Shown in pieces: positions 34,255-49,200 of a stretch of DNA of 64,000 nucleotides. The notes below the pieces were generated by a model, which worked only from the letters and a program-made list of their open reading frames with translations, was not told the DNA's origin and did not search any database. The stretch is from Pyrocephalus nanus (Eukaryota; Chordata; Aves; Passeriformes; Tyrannidae), in contig CM076270.1 in assembly GCA_038380795.1 (NCBI GenBank), forward strand, positions 14,427,001 through 14,491,000, given 5' to 3'. Every line of letters begins with the position of its first letter. Within the stretch, counting starts at the first letter, position 1. The translations under genes were made by a program, and so were the position numbers.

Positions 34255-37200
34255 CTGCAAGGAAGGAACAACCCATTAATCACCAGGGTTTGGCTTCGTG
34301 GACAGGCTGTGCCAGGAGGGGAGGGAGGGGACAGGTCTGGAGGAATGTGGCAGTGGGGCACCACTGCTCTGTGTGGGCTGTGACTGCTGAAGAACCCACC
34401 TGGCACCTAAAAATCAGGTGATCTCCCCAAATCCAAAGTGAGGCACTTCCCAGCACAGAAGGGCCCGAGGGTGTGCATTATCCACACCTTACAGAACCCC
34501 TGAGGAGCAGCACTCAGTGAAGAGCACTGACTTTGTCACACCCTGTACCAGGAGAAGGTCTTTGAGCTGAGAAATCCCAGAGCTGTCATAACTCAGCACA
34601 CACCAGAAGCACAGCAGCCCTGTCAGGAACCTCATCACGAATTTTGGCCCCCACCAAAAACATCCAGGGAGGAGGGAGAAGAGAAGCAGCAGCCAGTCTA
34701 ATACTAGAATTGATGTGATCTGACATTGTGCAACATTTTTGTTAAGAAAAACACACCTCCCAGCAGTCTGGGCTTAGAGCTGCATCACCTCAGCTGACTC
34801 AGGGCTTCCTCCCCCCTGAAGTGAGAGGTTTTGCTCTTCCTTTGTCCCTTACAGCCCCCAGACTGCTACTGGGACCTTGTCAGACCCTTCCAACTTCTCC
34901 AACTCAGCAACTCAGAAGAGGATTATTTATTTTTCTTTCCAAGTTTTCTGCTGTGATCACAACTCATATTAGCTCATGGAGGGGGCTGGTGTGGCAGAGG
35001 TGGGTATCAATATATTCCCAATTATCACCTTCAGTGCTGATACTCTGCCACAGAATTCAAACAGAGAAGCTCAAACCTCACTGCAAAGATGTCTAAGAAC
35101 ACTGCACATCTTTCATAAAACCAAGAACCCCAAATTTAATGCATTTTAAAACAATGCACAGTTTTGAGTTGTGTTGTCTGTGTGTGACTTCTTCCAAAAA
35201 TCAGATCGTCTCCTTTAGTTTGTGGAAGAAATAGGAGTTGTTACTAACTGAAGGTGGGATAACTGCAAAGAGTAAACATAAACCCACAGAAATTACCCTG
35301 AGCTGTTTCTGTTCCCTGTGCTTGGGAAGCAGCTGGATGATCTGTGTAGGTACTAAACAGCAGCAACAGAACAGGTACATGCAAGGCTACTGTTGATCTT
35401 CTTTAAGTTTCTAAGAATTTAAATGAGATTATTGGCTGTGATGATCCTGTATCATCCTTTTGATTCATAGTTATATGACAGTTGACCATGGTTCCAACCC
35501 TCTGTGGAACTCTGTCAGTAGTCCAAGTTCACACAAATATTGTGTGTCAGTGAGATTTCAGAGAGGACTCTCCATTGGTTTAGAAGATTTTAAGTGTAGT
35601 TATTTTATACTATTTAGAACTTCGGTAAAATTTGTTATTCCTGAGCAATACAAAGCCTGCTCTTTAAATAAGGGCTCATCAGCATTTCTTTTTACCCTGC
35701 AGAGCTCAGTGCAAGGACAGAGAGTTTTCCTGGGGAATTTTTCTGTAATCATAAGCAAAGGTTTCCCTTTCATCACCTCTTTTCTCTATACTCACTTGTC
35801 ACACAGATTTGGATCTGATGACTGACTCAGTTTATGTAGAATATCCACTATTCCCATGTCTCGGAGTTTATCTTGGCGTTCCTGTGAACCTACAACGACA
35901 AAGCCCACTGTTGGGAACACCACCAACCCCAGATGTCTGTGGGACAGGAGGGAGGAGTGGCAGCAGAAACCAGCCTAGAGGAGGGGTCTGGAACAGCTCA
36001 GGGCACAGCCATCACTCCCCTCCCAAGGGAGGTCCAGCTCCTTTTCCTGTTGCCCCTGTGCAGATGTTCAGAGAAGAGAAAATTTTGAAGGCAAAAATCT
36101 TTTATCCTAAGGTAAGAAGCTTGGCTTGAACTGGTTTATTCTCATCTCTCTGATTTCCCAGGACTTGGATGCAGAGAGCATTTAACTGGAGGTGTTTCTG
36201 AGCCCTCTCCACCTCTCACCACAGCTGTATCTTCCTGTGCAGCAGCAACTTTAGCCCCCTCCTGGTGACCTCCCATTCTTCCAGGCCAGGACTCTCCTCC
36301 CCAAATGCCTTCTCCAGTTCCTTCCAGTTCCACCCACAAATCCTTTGACTGGTTTCAAGTCTCACTGCCCAAGCCATCCATGCTAAAGAAAATTTCTTTA
36401 CAACAAATCCCCTTTCTAATCCATTTGTCCTCTCCAGTGGACCTGTTCCTTCCAGCAATGAGTTCCCACAACCTCTTTAAGACTTCACAGAAATGCTGCA
36501 GGTGAAAACCTGCCACTGTGTGACTCTCCAGCTCCTGTTTATTATCCCTCTGTCCCTCCCCCCCAGAACAGCTCTCTACATTCTCCCCAATGTCCTGACC
36601 ATTCCCACCTGTAATGATGGCTCCCATTACATCTTGGATCCCATTGCAAATATTGATTACTATGCAACAAAAGCCTTTTGACCAGGCTAGTAATTTGTCT
36701 ATGCATTAATAATGAGGCTTTCTTACCTTCCTCTTCATTCCATATGAGATTAGATATACAGAACATGGCAGCAAGCTGAAGTTTAGCATTTGAATGACTC
36801 TAAACAGAGAAAAATAGAACTCAAGTTTAGATGAGAATTTCGTAAGACCTTGATTTTGTCATTCATCCTGTCATAACTACAGGAGCAAAGCTGGGACTAA
36901 TTCTTATCTACAACTTCTGCCAAAGACAGGGCCATAATATAAGCACTTGAGTAGTGCTCTGTCACTTCCTTCCCAATATTTATTGACATCTGCAAGATAT
37001 GCCTATTGCAAGCTCATGAAATGTTTTGTGGATTTGGTATTGCTGAAGTCACTGTAACATTCTTATGAGAAACAACCACTGCCTCTTCTTTTTAATCAGC
37101 TCCTCAGTAGCCCTCTGGCACACAGAACTGCACCCCAGGAATTCTAAACCACCAGTGGGTTCCTGGAAGTGAAGTGCATGACAGTGAAGAATTCACACAA

Positions 37201-40200
37201 CAAAATCCTAAAAGCACCTTCCTCTCCTCATTCCTGCAAAAGACCGACATAAAACCCTGAAGAGAAACCGCCCCTACCATGTAGTATTTGATTTTCTGCA
37301 GGATGTCATCATTGGTCATAATCAGTTCTTTTGCTGTCGTGCCATCCGCTATATTGGCAAGGATACATAATGTCTGAAAGAGAGAAAAACCAGGAAGTTC
37401 TTTGGCCACAGATCACATTCCATGATTTATACAGCTTCCCTGACAGCTCTGAACTCTGACAAACAATTCCTTCAATTAGTTTTAATATCTTTAATCTGGA
37501 GTTTCCAGCTTGCTTCCATCTGGGGCCAATGCCAAGGAGGCAACAGCTGTGGGGAACAGCCCTGGCCAGAAACACTCATTGCCATGTTAAAATGAAAAGC
37601 AACATTCATTAATTCCTTGTAATGAGGAAAATTGTAAGTCTCTCATGGAAATCTGCAGTATATAGAAAAGACTGACTACCCTGGAATACAAAGCAGTCTG
37701 TTCTGTATCAGGGGCTGGGGGGAAAGGAAAAACCAACAGCAAAACCCAACCATATCCATCTAGATCTGCAGGCCAGGGACAGGAGGGACTGAGGCCTCTC
37801 TGCTGATCTAGCAGAGGAGTAATTTGGTTTTGACAAGTCTAATCACAGTTGTTGCCTGCAGAGGTAACTCAAACCATTAATGCAGCTGCTTTTTTCCTGA
37901 AAATCAGAGGAGCCATTGCACAAAATTCCCCAGAAGCACCTTGGCCCGTGCTGGCACTGCCTTCAGATGGCACTGACAGGCACAGGCAGCTCCTCTGGCT
38001 CTCAGGGGCACCAGGAGATGCTCAATAAGTTCCTTCCCAAACTGCTGTGGAAGAACTTCACCCTCAGTTCTGGCCATGCAGGGAGGGCACCAAGCAGGAC
38101 CGGCACTGGTATGGTGTGTGCCTGAGCTGCACTGCACTCCTGTCAGCACCTGCAGACGCTAATTACTGCCAAGCTGCTAATTACATCCTGAGGAGCCAGG
38201 CAGGGAGTCCTGCTGGAAATCTGGGCTCCTGTGTGCACACAGGCAGGGCTGCATGTGTGGCTTGGTGCTGAAAGAAAAGCAAGCTGCACCCCAGGGACCA
38301 AGGAAATGCTCTGTCGATAAAGGTCCCAGACTCCAAAGGCCATATCCATCCCTGGCCCTTTCCCAGAGTATTTCTCAGCTATGCTGATCCTCCTCCAAAA
38401 TAATTCCCAGAGGCCTGGCAAGGTAAATAACCTTCTGCTGCACTAAAGGCCACTCCTGTCACCAGAGCTTTATCAGGGAGAACTGATAAAGACACAGCTG
38501 GTTAACCCTCAGCTGTCTCAGAGCTGTGGTATCACTGACCTTGCTGGCTGTGAGGAGTCTGCAGGGATGTTCTTTGTTAGTTTTGCACTTAAATCACCAT
38601 CAAAGGCCCGTCTGCCTTCAACCCATTCTCCAGGAGCAGAGGTTCAGACCAGCTGTATTTCTCCACCCATCTGCCAGGCTGTTTGTTGCCCATATCCACC
38701 CTAAGCCGAGGCCTGGAACCTCCCACAGCTTTTCACTGCCCCCATTCTTCATCACCACATGAGGAAGAAACAGGGTTCTCCAAGTGACTGTCCTGTCTGG
38801 CACAGGAGTTAACCAGTCAAATTCTGCCCATCAGTGCTCTGACTTTGGCTGTAGCATCCCCACAGAGGTGTCCCTGCAAAAGGATTCCCTTACACTGCAC
38901 CAATCCAGGATGTTGTTCCCTACTGGTAATTTCTTTCCTTCTGCCTTTTCTCTGCTCTTCTTCAGTTTTCATTTGTCAGGGCAGGTCCCTCTCCACATTT
39001 TCCTGCTCTTCCCCTGCTAGTGCCTCTGTTCTCTTCCTACTGTCCCCTTCCTGCCCTGCAACTGCCTCATTTAATTCTTCTGCTCTCACATCCAGCACCC
39101 TCTTCTTTACCAAACCTACATTTATAGAAACATATTGAATTCCATTAAAACACCTTTGTCAAAATCCATCAGAAAGAAAAGCATTCTTGGAGGTACTCAA
39201 GTTATCCATCTGACATCTCAGTCAAATATTCACAGCACATCATAACCCCAAACAAAAATGCCATGTTGGGAACAGGAATCATTCTTTGCTGTTTCTTAGA
39301 TTTTATTCTGCCAAGACAACACAAAAAAAAGGTACCTGCTCTTTGACTTCTATATTGTGCTCCCCTTCCAGAATGAGGGTCACTGCTTGCATGATTTGCT
39401 TCCCATGAGTGCTCATTATGTGGTCTATGTGCTGCCAAAGCAAGGAGGGAACACATTTAGTTGAACTCCCCAAAGAAGGCACATTCCTGCTTCAATCCCT
39501 AAGGGAAGAGCAGCAACACTGCACAGAGCCCAGCTCCTAGTGAGCTCTCCCAGATCCAGTTTATCTCAGCAGGAACACTTCATAACATTGTTCTTCACGT
39601 GGATCCTGGTCCTGTCTGGGAGAGCATCACACCAGCCTTGGTTGTGACTTCCCTGTCACTCGCAGGGAAGGCACTGGCTTCCCACTCGGACAGAGGCCAG
39701 TCTGGAGACTGACTCCTCCTGGAGAATGATGCTGCAGTTAGAAACTATCCCTTGTCTTCTGGTAACAGGGGGATAATTTCAGAGAGGGGTAAGAAAACTG
39801 CTGCTTCTTATCTGGTATTTGCTACTCTTACAGGAACACTGACCAGGTGTGATAGCCACATTTCCAAAGTCTGAAACAGAGCAGAGAAACAAGCCATGTG
39901 CACTGCTTATGTCTGGGGAAACTGTCCCAAGTGCACAGGATCACAGGGAAAAGGCCATCTGATGACACACCTACACTAGAACAGAAACCATCAATAGAAG
40001 TACCAGAAAAAGATAAACCAGATCTACTGGATGAACTGATACCAAGCCTCAAGGGTGATAGCAAACAGGCACCAGAGATGACCAGCACGTGGCACATCAC
40101 AATTCCTTAAGGCTCCAGGGACTTCTTAAAATCGCTAATAATGAGATTTCCTTGGAAAGCTGCTGCATGAGGGAGTTTTGGGTAGAGAATGAGAATGGCT

Positions 40201-43200
40201 GGTTCTGACTCTAAAACATAGCACAGGAAGTGGGTAAAGCTGGCACAGAGTTCCAGATTAAAAACACCTTAAGAAACAATGAGACTGTGCTGTGAAGAGC
40301 TCAGGGTCAATTTAATGAATGACTGGTTATTAAATATCTTTTCACATTAGGCAGAGCTAATTTTCTATGAAGCATATTGAGACTCAACGAGTACAAACAT
40401 CAGAAGATTTTTTTGCAGTGACCTTTTTATGACAGAAACACAATATGTGATAAATGCACAGTAGAGGCTTCGTGGTTTTTCCCCCCCCACAAAAATGTTG
40501 GCTTGCCAAATGTTTGCTGCATGTTTTCCCTCTGTTCTTCACAGGGGATTACCCCTTTCTTTTCCTCCACCAATATCTCTTTCTCCCTGTCAAAAACAAT
40601 TCACGGGCTTACATTTTCAAACCATTTTATTTTGGGGTGCAGAATGAACAGAGGCATTTTGTAAGTGCACAGTACCCCAGTCACATTCACAGAGCCAGTA
40701 CTAGCTATACAGCTGGGTAAGAACACAAGGATTTCAGGGGTCAAGAAAGAAGAAACACAAGCATCTTTAAGATATGGACCTCTCCACACACTGACTCAAC
40801 AGAGTAACTGTCTGACTCACAGAGGAACTGTCAGAAGAACTATGTTGCTGAAAGGCAACTGCAGTGGAATTGAACATCAGTGTAAATGTCTACCTCTGCA
40901 TTTGGTAATAATGACAGTGTTTCTGTGGATCTAGAGAATTCTTTCAAACGTTTCCTTACACTGATTTGTACATTTGGTTGCAGAGGTTTGAATAAATCAA
41001 AAGGCTTCAGGTTTTAGCAAGATATTGAACATGAATCTTACACTGAAAAATAACTTGTCTTATAAGGAATGTGTTGCATTTACTGCATGTGTGATCAGCT
41101 TCTAGAAGGGCTGTTTGCAGCTCTACTTACTGGGCGAGTAGAGAGGAGATTCCTGAGCAGCCCCAGCGTCTTCATCAGAACATTCACATCGGAGTCAGAG
41201 AGCAGCTGGAACAGCTGCTCCGTGCTCAGCCCTCGCAGGATGTCTGACTTGATCTTCTGTTCCGCTTGAAATGCCATGTTCTGGAAGAGACAGACACTTC
41301 TTCTCTGATTTCTTACCTTAAACCTGGGCTTTTGCTCTTTTAGGAGACTATTCCCTGCAGGAATATATCGGTCCTAAACTGATCTTGCAAAGGCTGTCAT
41401 TTCTGAGCAACTGATACACAGTGGATTCAATCTGCACGGAGTCTTACAGCTGACCTGGATATTATCTGCTTTTATTTGTCCCCTGGCAGGCTACTGGCAC
41501 TTCTTAACTGCTGCCCTGAATGAGCCTGGCAACAAAATTGGTATCAGAACTGAAGAATTTATTTTACTTCACTAACAGATGAAGTGTTCCAGGCATATAC
41601 TGTTTTTCTTCTGCAGTTCAATGCAAAGACAAGCCAGATTTCAACTACTTTATTTTTAACAACAACTGACAAGTTCTTTAAGTTACAATTCCCAAACATT
41701 TTAAGGAGTAAATCCCAAGTGGAATTCCATCAGTGTGCTCTACTCACCATTAAAGCCCAAATGCCGTTCACTCGCAAGGCAAGATTCTCACTCTGTGTTA
41801 AACTACATAGAAGTTCTATGGCTCCTGATTCTAAAATAGGCTACAAGGGGGGAAAAAAAAGAGCTTTAAAACACTAGACTAATTGCACATATGAAAATGC
41901 AAATACAATACAAGATATAATAAATATATAATAAAATATAATAAAAATGTGTTGCTTATATCTTGAGCTTACAACACATCCACTGCAATCCCACGAACTG
42001 GCCACACCACAGCCCATGTTCATGACAATTAATAAGCAGGTTTTTATGAAAAAAATCAGGCTGGGTTAAAATCAATCAGCAAAATTTCAGCATAATAAAG
42101 AAAACTGGAGACTTCTTCACAACCAGATTGAAATACAAACCCTTGTAATATCATCTTTAAATGACAGGATATGGATATGAAAGAAGATCAGGTGGCTTAG
42201 AGAGGCTTTCATATCTAAATATTCCTTCATTTTGCACAATCAGTGTTCTCTTTTGGCCATGATGCTTTTGATATGAACCATTATCCCAACACAAAAGTCA
42301 GTATTTCAGTCCAATCTGAAGTGGAAACACCATGCTGTGCCCTGCAGAGTGACCAAGAAAGCCCATGCCCATGGGCCAGGGAACTGTGTTGGGCATTTCT
42401 GCAGTGAACTTCTGTCCCCCAGACATGACTGACACCACCAAGATCAACCGAGCAACCCACAGTGCCCTGCAGGGTCCCACAGACAGCAAAATCCTGCACG
42501 TGTTTTCTGTAACTGAAACACACTTAAGACCTGGGGAATTGTTCTCTTGCTATGAAGTGCTGGTGTGTGGGTATGACCTGTATGAAATACAGACACTGCA
42601 GAACTCAAGACCAGATATCCTGTACTGTTCATCTGAGAACAATAAAAACATAACACTCTGTTCTGTCAGCATTTTCAGGATACAGCAGTGCTAATTCTCC
42701 AAGACAATGGATCACAGCTTGGTTTCTTCTTGTTCACGATTTTTTTAGATAAGAGTGGTTTACATGTAAAAAAAAAAAAAAATGACAAAACTTTATGTCT
42801 ACTTCTTTTCTTTAGAGAAATTCTCTATTTCCCTATTCAACCCAACTGAGTGTCACAGCACTGTAAACATGACTTTTTTTGTTATTCACAAGCCATCAGT
42901 GACCCAGGCTGTCTCCCATCACAGCTCTGTAACATGGCACAAGCAGTGGCCACCAATCAAGACACCTTTATGTTTACTGAACCCTTGTATAACATTCCTG
43001 TTCCTGGATAAATACCAACCTCCTTGCTTGGAGAGAATTCCAGAAGAAGATTGCATAGCGTGGAAGATGCTACTACGAGAATTTCATTTGGAGCATTCTG
43101 TAAAACCTGCAGGCACAAAGGGGGGAGAGGAATCCTGGTAACTGAGATAAGGAAGGGATCACTGTGAAATGGGATGCCTGGGATTATGCTGCACTTTGAG

Positions 43201-46200
43201 ACTCCACACTTCAGGAGATGCTTGGATGCAGATCCAGACAAAGACACCCATCCCATGACAAGCTGGAGCAATGCATTATTTCACAGAAGGCAGTTTTGAG
43301 AGCTTTCAGGTCCAATTTAGCAGAAATCAGTGGGGACAATCCCTGCTCTGCCAAGGACACGTGCAGAGGAAGCTCCAGGAGGAGCCTCTCCAACACCTCT
43401 GTACCTCGTGCAAAGCACAATGTGACAGATTTCCCCAGGAGCATCCCTTCAGAAAAGAAGGTTCTCCAGCAGCACCAGAACATGCCATTCCTAAACTGAG
43501 TAATTCCTAACGTTTTGGAATGAACATGCAAGTTCCTGACTTCAGCTTATTTAATACAAATCAAAATTAACAACTGCTGGCAACTGCATTTACACAGTAG
43601 TCTGACATCTCAACTTGTGGTTTCCCCCGGCTCTCCTTTCATGTCAGTTGTGCTTCTTCAAGCAATCCTCTTGGCTTTTTGTTTTACATTTATAAAGGTT
43701 TGATATTTTCATGTTTGGCCTTTCACAAACCCTTAAAATATTCAAAACATTCCCATTACAGGATGAGAGATGACACAGACCTTACACACTTGGATCTCAT
43801 TCATTCTTGTGGATAATTGCATTACAGTAAGATGTGTCTTTTTAAAGGTCTTGCTGAGCTCTTTGGCTTCAGTGACAGTCTGCAATGAGATCTACAAGGT
43901 AGAGAATTGCAGGAGAAAACGCAGCTCTAAATTCTCTTGCAGGGCTCACAGACCAAACCTGGACTGTGTCATCCAGTGATGGCATGAAATTAAAGGGCAT
44001 CTAGTCCTCCTAGTGCCCAGTGTAAACATTAGGGATAACTTCCCTTCACTCACTGATCACACAAAAAAAAAAAAAAAGAAACAAAAGAACAATGAAAAAA
44101 GAAAACAAAACCCCCTTTAAAAATCAAGCATGAACCACAGTTCTCTTTGCTGCTGCTTGGCTTTCAGTGATTTCTGACTCTCTCAGGAGAATGCCATGGA
44201 ATTTTGATTTCTGGGTAATTTCCATCATGGTTCTACAGCAAGGCATGTAATCTGAACAGACACCACGTGCTGCTTTACTGGCACAGAAGCTGCAGTTGCT
44301 GGGACCTGGCTCCTCTTCCCTTACCTTCATTAAAGGCTTCCATACAGCATGATCCTGAAAACTTGTCCTGAGCTGCTGTACAGAACGGGACAAACTGTGC
44401 AAACATCTGCAATGGAAAGGAAACCCTCCCTGTGAAACAGGCACACCCACATGGACACTGCTGGAAAACATCCACTGCTTCTGCACAAGGACTCAGCTTG
44501 GAGTTTGGCAAGTGCCAGGAAATAGCAAAGAGAAAATACTGCACTAGTGCAGGGTAACTGCCCCCTTCCCCCAGTACATCTTCCAACAACAGAAATGAGT
44601 TCAGATCAGCTTTTAGGACGTGAGCAGGACTGGTGGCAGGTGCAGCAGGAGACAGAAGGCTGTGAGTGATGGAACAGGTCCTACCTGACTGCAGCCAAGC
44701 GCACCTTGATGCTCGACTCGGACAGGCCGTTCACGATCCGGTCCATCATGTTCTCAGTCTCAATGATCTGCAGCAAGAGCAATTCATGGCAAGGAATAAA
44801 ACACTCTGAGCATTTATGGGCTCTTGGCTTTTTGTCTGCAACATGTGGGATATTGCATATAAAAACTGCAGCTAAAACCATCCAGTCACGTTCTCCTCCC
44901 AGATTCAGTGGAAAGTTTTGTGTTTCTGCAGACAACTCCAAAAAAAAAAAAAATTCCCCGTTCTATGTTCTATTGCTGCTTTTAATCACCATGGAACAGG
45001 AGGGTTATATATATTTGAATTACCATTAATGCTACATTAAAGCTAAGGAGAGTTTTGTGGTTGCACACAATATATATAAACTACAGACCACAGATCTGTG
45101 TGGATAAAAAATAACTTCTAGTTCATGTCATATTTAGACATGGCCAGCACAAGCACTTAAGACCAGGATAAAAGGGATTTAATATCCAGATGAAAGATGG
45201 ATTTGGTATAATAAATCAACTTTGTCATGTACACACCTAATGCTTATTAGAAACAGTGTAAAAGAAGGATCCTCACTATTAACTACAGCAACAAAAGAGA
45301 AGTTTATGGGTTTGAATTCTGTAGATCCTCACTGATAAATCTTCCCAATATTATCTTTTCAACATGTGTTTTCCTGCTCATACATTTTTGCCTTCTGGTT
45401 TTCCCCTTTAACCAACAAATCAACTCAGAACACTCTCCTGCTTCCCCCCTCCTTGCCACCTCTGCCATAGAAACCCACGCCTAATTTTAAAAAATGCTCC
45501 TTTTAATCACCCATTGTTCAAGTTCCCTCCACTTTGCACACGTGAATTTTTAACTCTAGAGTGCTCCCATCAGCCCCTCTCTTTCCTGTGATGTTTGAAC
45601 CACCAACTGCTTTGTTATAACTTTGGTCACTTGAGAATCAGGAAACAAATTGTGACCTTGCTTCCCAATATGATTGGACTTTCTAGGGTTTATTTTTCAG
45701 AAGCCATTTGTTTTGTAATGGGACAGCATGACAACAGAGGTGTGTTCTATCCCTTGGAACACAGGTTTCAGAAATCACTCAGATGCCACAACAGCATTCC
45801 TCATGAGTAGTCAAGGACCACGACACTTCAAAAGACAACCTATTGGGAGACTCTGGCCCACCACCGTGAGGATGGTTTGTATCATTGTAACACACGGAGC
45901 CTTCTCCTTTCAACCTCTTTAGGTCACAGAGGGGAACACGAGGCTGGCAGGGTGCCAGTCCCTGCCTTTCAGCTGCATTTTGTGCCCCGAGCCCTCTCCA
46001 GGCCCACCTTTTTGCGGATGTCCTCGTCGTTGGCCCCCAGGGACGCGTAGAGCTTGAAGGCGGCCTGGCGCAGCTCGTGGGCGTGCTTCAGGTCGTGGTC
46101 CAGCTGGGGAACAGAGCAGGGACACCACATTCAGGCACCAACAAGTTGCAGGTGGGATATTCTTATTTGTTGCAAACCAGTGCTGATGTCCCAGGGTTTT

Positions 46201-49200
46201 GGCTGCCCCCCCAAGGGCAGCCAGAAGCACAAGGAACTCCAAGAGCCCATGTCCACCTTTACCGACACTGCACTAACCAAAGTCAAGAATATAGCTCATT
46301 TCTCTGCTGAGTTACAGAGAAGCCAACATCTATTTGAAGCCAAAACAAGGTTAGGACTCTATCCAGGCCATAATCAGGCAAAAACTGTTCTTATCTCCCC
46401 AACAAAAACTTACAGGAACAAGCCAGGAGTGAAAAAACATTAAGGGAAGTTTTATCAAGAGAACTGAAGCAAAAGCAAGAGCCAAAGCTGGTCTCTCAAT
46501 CTCAGGACCTCTATCTTAAGGTGGGTTTTAATTTCTGCTGTAGGGGAACACAGCAGGTATTGCAGGTTTCTGGGAGGTCACCTCTGAGCAGATGCCAGAG
46601 GGGGAACCTGGGGGATGCACTACTGCTCACAGATCAGGAACAAGTGCTTGGGGGTGTGATAATGGCTGGAGCTGTGCCAGGGCAGGGTCAGGTTGGGTCT
46701 CAGGAAAAGGTTCTTCCCCCACATGGTGGTTGCCACTGAACAGGCTCTCCAGGGCAGTGGGCACGACCCCAAGGCTGCCAGAGCTCCAAGAGGGTTTGGA
46801 CAACGCTCTGAGGGACAGAGTGGGTTTGTTGGGGTGTCCTGGGCAGGGCCAGGAGTTGGACTGGATGATCCTGTGGGTCCCTTCCAGCTGAGGAGATTAT
46901 GTGATTCCATAATCAATGGGAGCACCAGCTGAAGGGATTGTGGTGTTTGAGGCTGACCTGCTTTGGACAGAAAATGTTGCCTCTTAGACCTCTTCACGTT
47001 CTCTCCAGTGAGAGCAGTCCTGTGATTCTGACTGCCCTCCAAACGCTGTACCAAAGGGTTCCACAAAACAATGCCATCCTCAAAGTCTACACAAAATGCC
47101 AGGAAAATGCCAGCACTAAGTACCAAAGTGTTGAAATAAAAGAACTGCCAAAAATGAAGCTGTCTGAGTGATTCTCTCCAGCACAGCTACATTAGAGCAC
47201 AAGTGTTACCTAATTGGTATAAATATTTGAAGCAGACAAGCTCTGTTTGGCAAAGCCCTCACTCACTGCACAAGCAGTTTTACCTTACAGGGTGCAGTTC
47301 CAAGCACTCCGTACAAACCCTGCATTCCCAGCTGGCTGCTCCTACAGACTCTATGCACACTCAGAGCACTGTCATAATATTTACAATTGCCCCACTCACA
47401 TTTGGAACCTGATCATATTTTTGATGTTACAGCCAATGTCCATTACTCCACAATAATTTGCTAAACTTCTTTTTGCTTAGGTCTGTGCAGTAACTGATAT
47501 TTTTACATTTAATTTGCATTTTTCCATGAAATTCCAGTAGCTCTATGTGCAGAATCAATTCCATTCCAAAAAGATCTGGAAGTGAGCCTACCTCTTGGGA
47601 AGGTTGAGAGAAAAAACAAGGCTCTGTAATCCCTTTTTTGAGGTACTTTCTCAAAATCAGACTCAGTAAGAGGGAGAGGAATAGGCAATGGATATTTCCC
47701 TGTGTGAAATATCAAAGCCAGTCTTGCTTCCAAGGCTGATTGATCCAGCAGTGCTTCAGAAAGTGTCGGAAGATCTTTTAAAACAGTTCATGGATCAGAA
47801 CTCCTGGTACACCACCTCTGGAACTGAGCCTCCGAGGTGTATCTGGACCCTGTTCATCTAACCTCTTGCAAGTGCAGACAGCTCATAATATGAAATGCTG
47901 CCTGACATCCCCATGCTTTGCTGCTTTAATACAGCAGAGCCAGCTCTGAACTTCAGATTTTCGGCAGCCCTGACCTAAGAACTGAAATCCATCCCTCTTC
48001 ACATGGACCACTATCTTTTAGGAAAGTTTCCTCAAGGCAAGACTTTCAAACTTCCAGCACAGGGAGTGCAGACACACACAATTTGAGTCTGGATAGTGAA
48101 GGCTCCAGAGAAAGCAGCGAGTGAGATTTGGGCCCTATGAACTTCAGGAGTGAAGTCCCACTAAAGCCTCTGGTCACCTTTCTATTGAGGAACTCAGACA
48201 TATGGTTTAAATAGAATAATAAAGAAAATACCCTGAGCTCATTTTTTGTTATTTCTGGGCATTTTCCCAAGCTGCAGAGGCAGGTAAGGGCACGCACCCT
48301 CTTGATGTCGGTGATGGCGCTGACAGAGCTGGGATACTTGAAGTAGTCGGCCAGCATGACGATGAGGTGGTCGGTGATGCTGGCGATGCGCTGCAGCTCC
48401 ACGTCCGTCTCTATCAGGTAGGCCAGGGTTTCTGCCCCCTCCACCCGCTCCTCCAGCAACCTCTCCTTACTGCACATTCGAACCAAGCATGGCAGAGTCT
48501 GAAAAGTTTTTAAAACAAACAAACAAAAAAACCCAACCAGGGTGGTTTAGTGCAGTTTTGCTCATAAAAAACTCCAAAAAGTCCAACAGCTGTCCCGGGG
48601 CAATGGTCAGCATTGTGCTTCAGAGAGAACCTTCAAACACACCACTCGGGGGATTTTAAAGACTCCCACACATGCAGAAATTGCTCAGGCAAAATCAAGT
48701 ATTCAGTGGACTACTTTTAAACAACTTGTCACGCGGCCAAAATGATGCAAAGTTTAGAAGTGACCATGGACAAAGTTTAGAAGTGACCATGGACAAAATT
48801 TTGCAAAAGATTAAAAAAAGAAAAAATCCTCTCAGAAGTTGGTATTTGCAGGTTTGTTCTTACTACACACAGGAACCAGAAGTATCCAAGCTGCCCGCAA
48901 GAAGTACTTGATCCCTCCTGTGATCCAGGATTAACTAAGGACAACATGGCGAGAAATAACCTCAGGTTCCTCTCACACACACTGGCTCCCTGGAGCAGCA
49001 GGGAAGGCAGGAATTCTCCTAAGCAGCATATTTGGTCAACCAGAAATGTAGCCCACCTGGAATCCAGGTCCACTCTACCTTACTCTGATGTACCCCCTAC
49101 CCTCGTTACCCTCACACAGCAAGACTTTTGTCACACCTTCTCTACTCTGAACATTAAAAACTATCAGGTCTTTCTCTACCTGAAGCTCAATGAAGAGCAC

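Noticed and set aside
46620..47126. 168-codon minus-strand frame
   Set aside because: Much of it is antisense to a CR1 3' end, and no exon signals fit.
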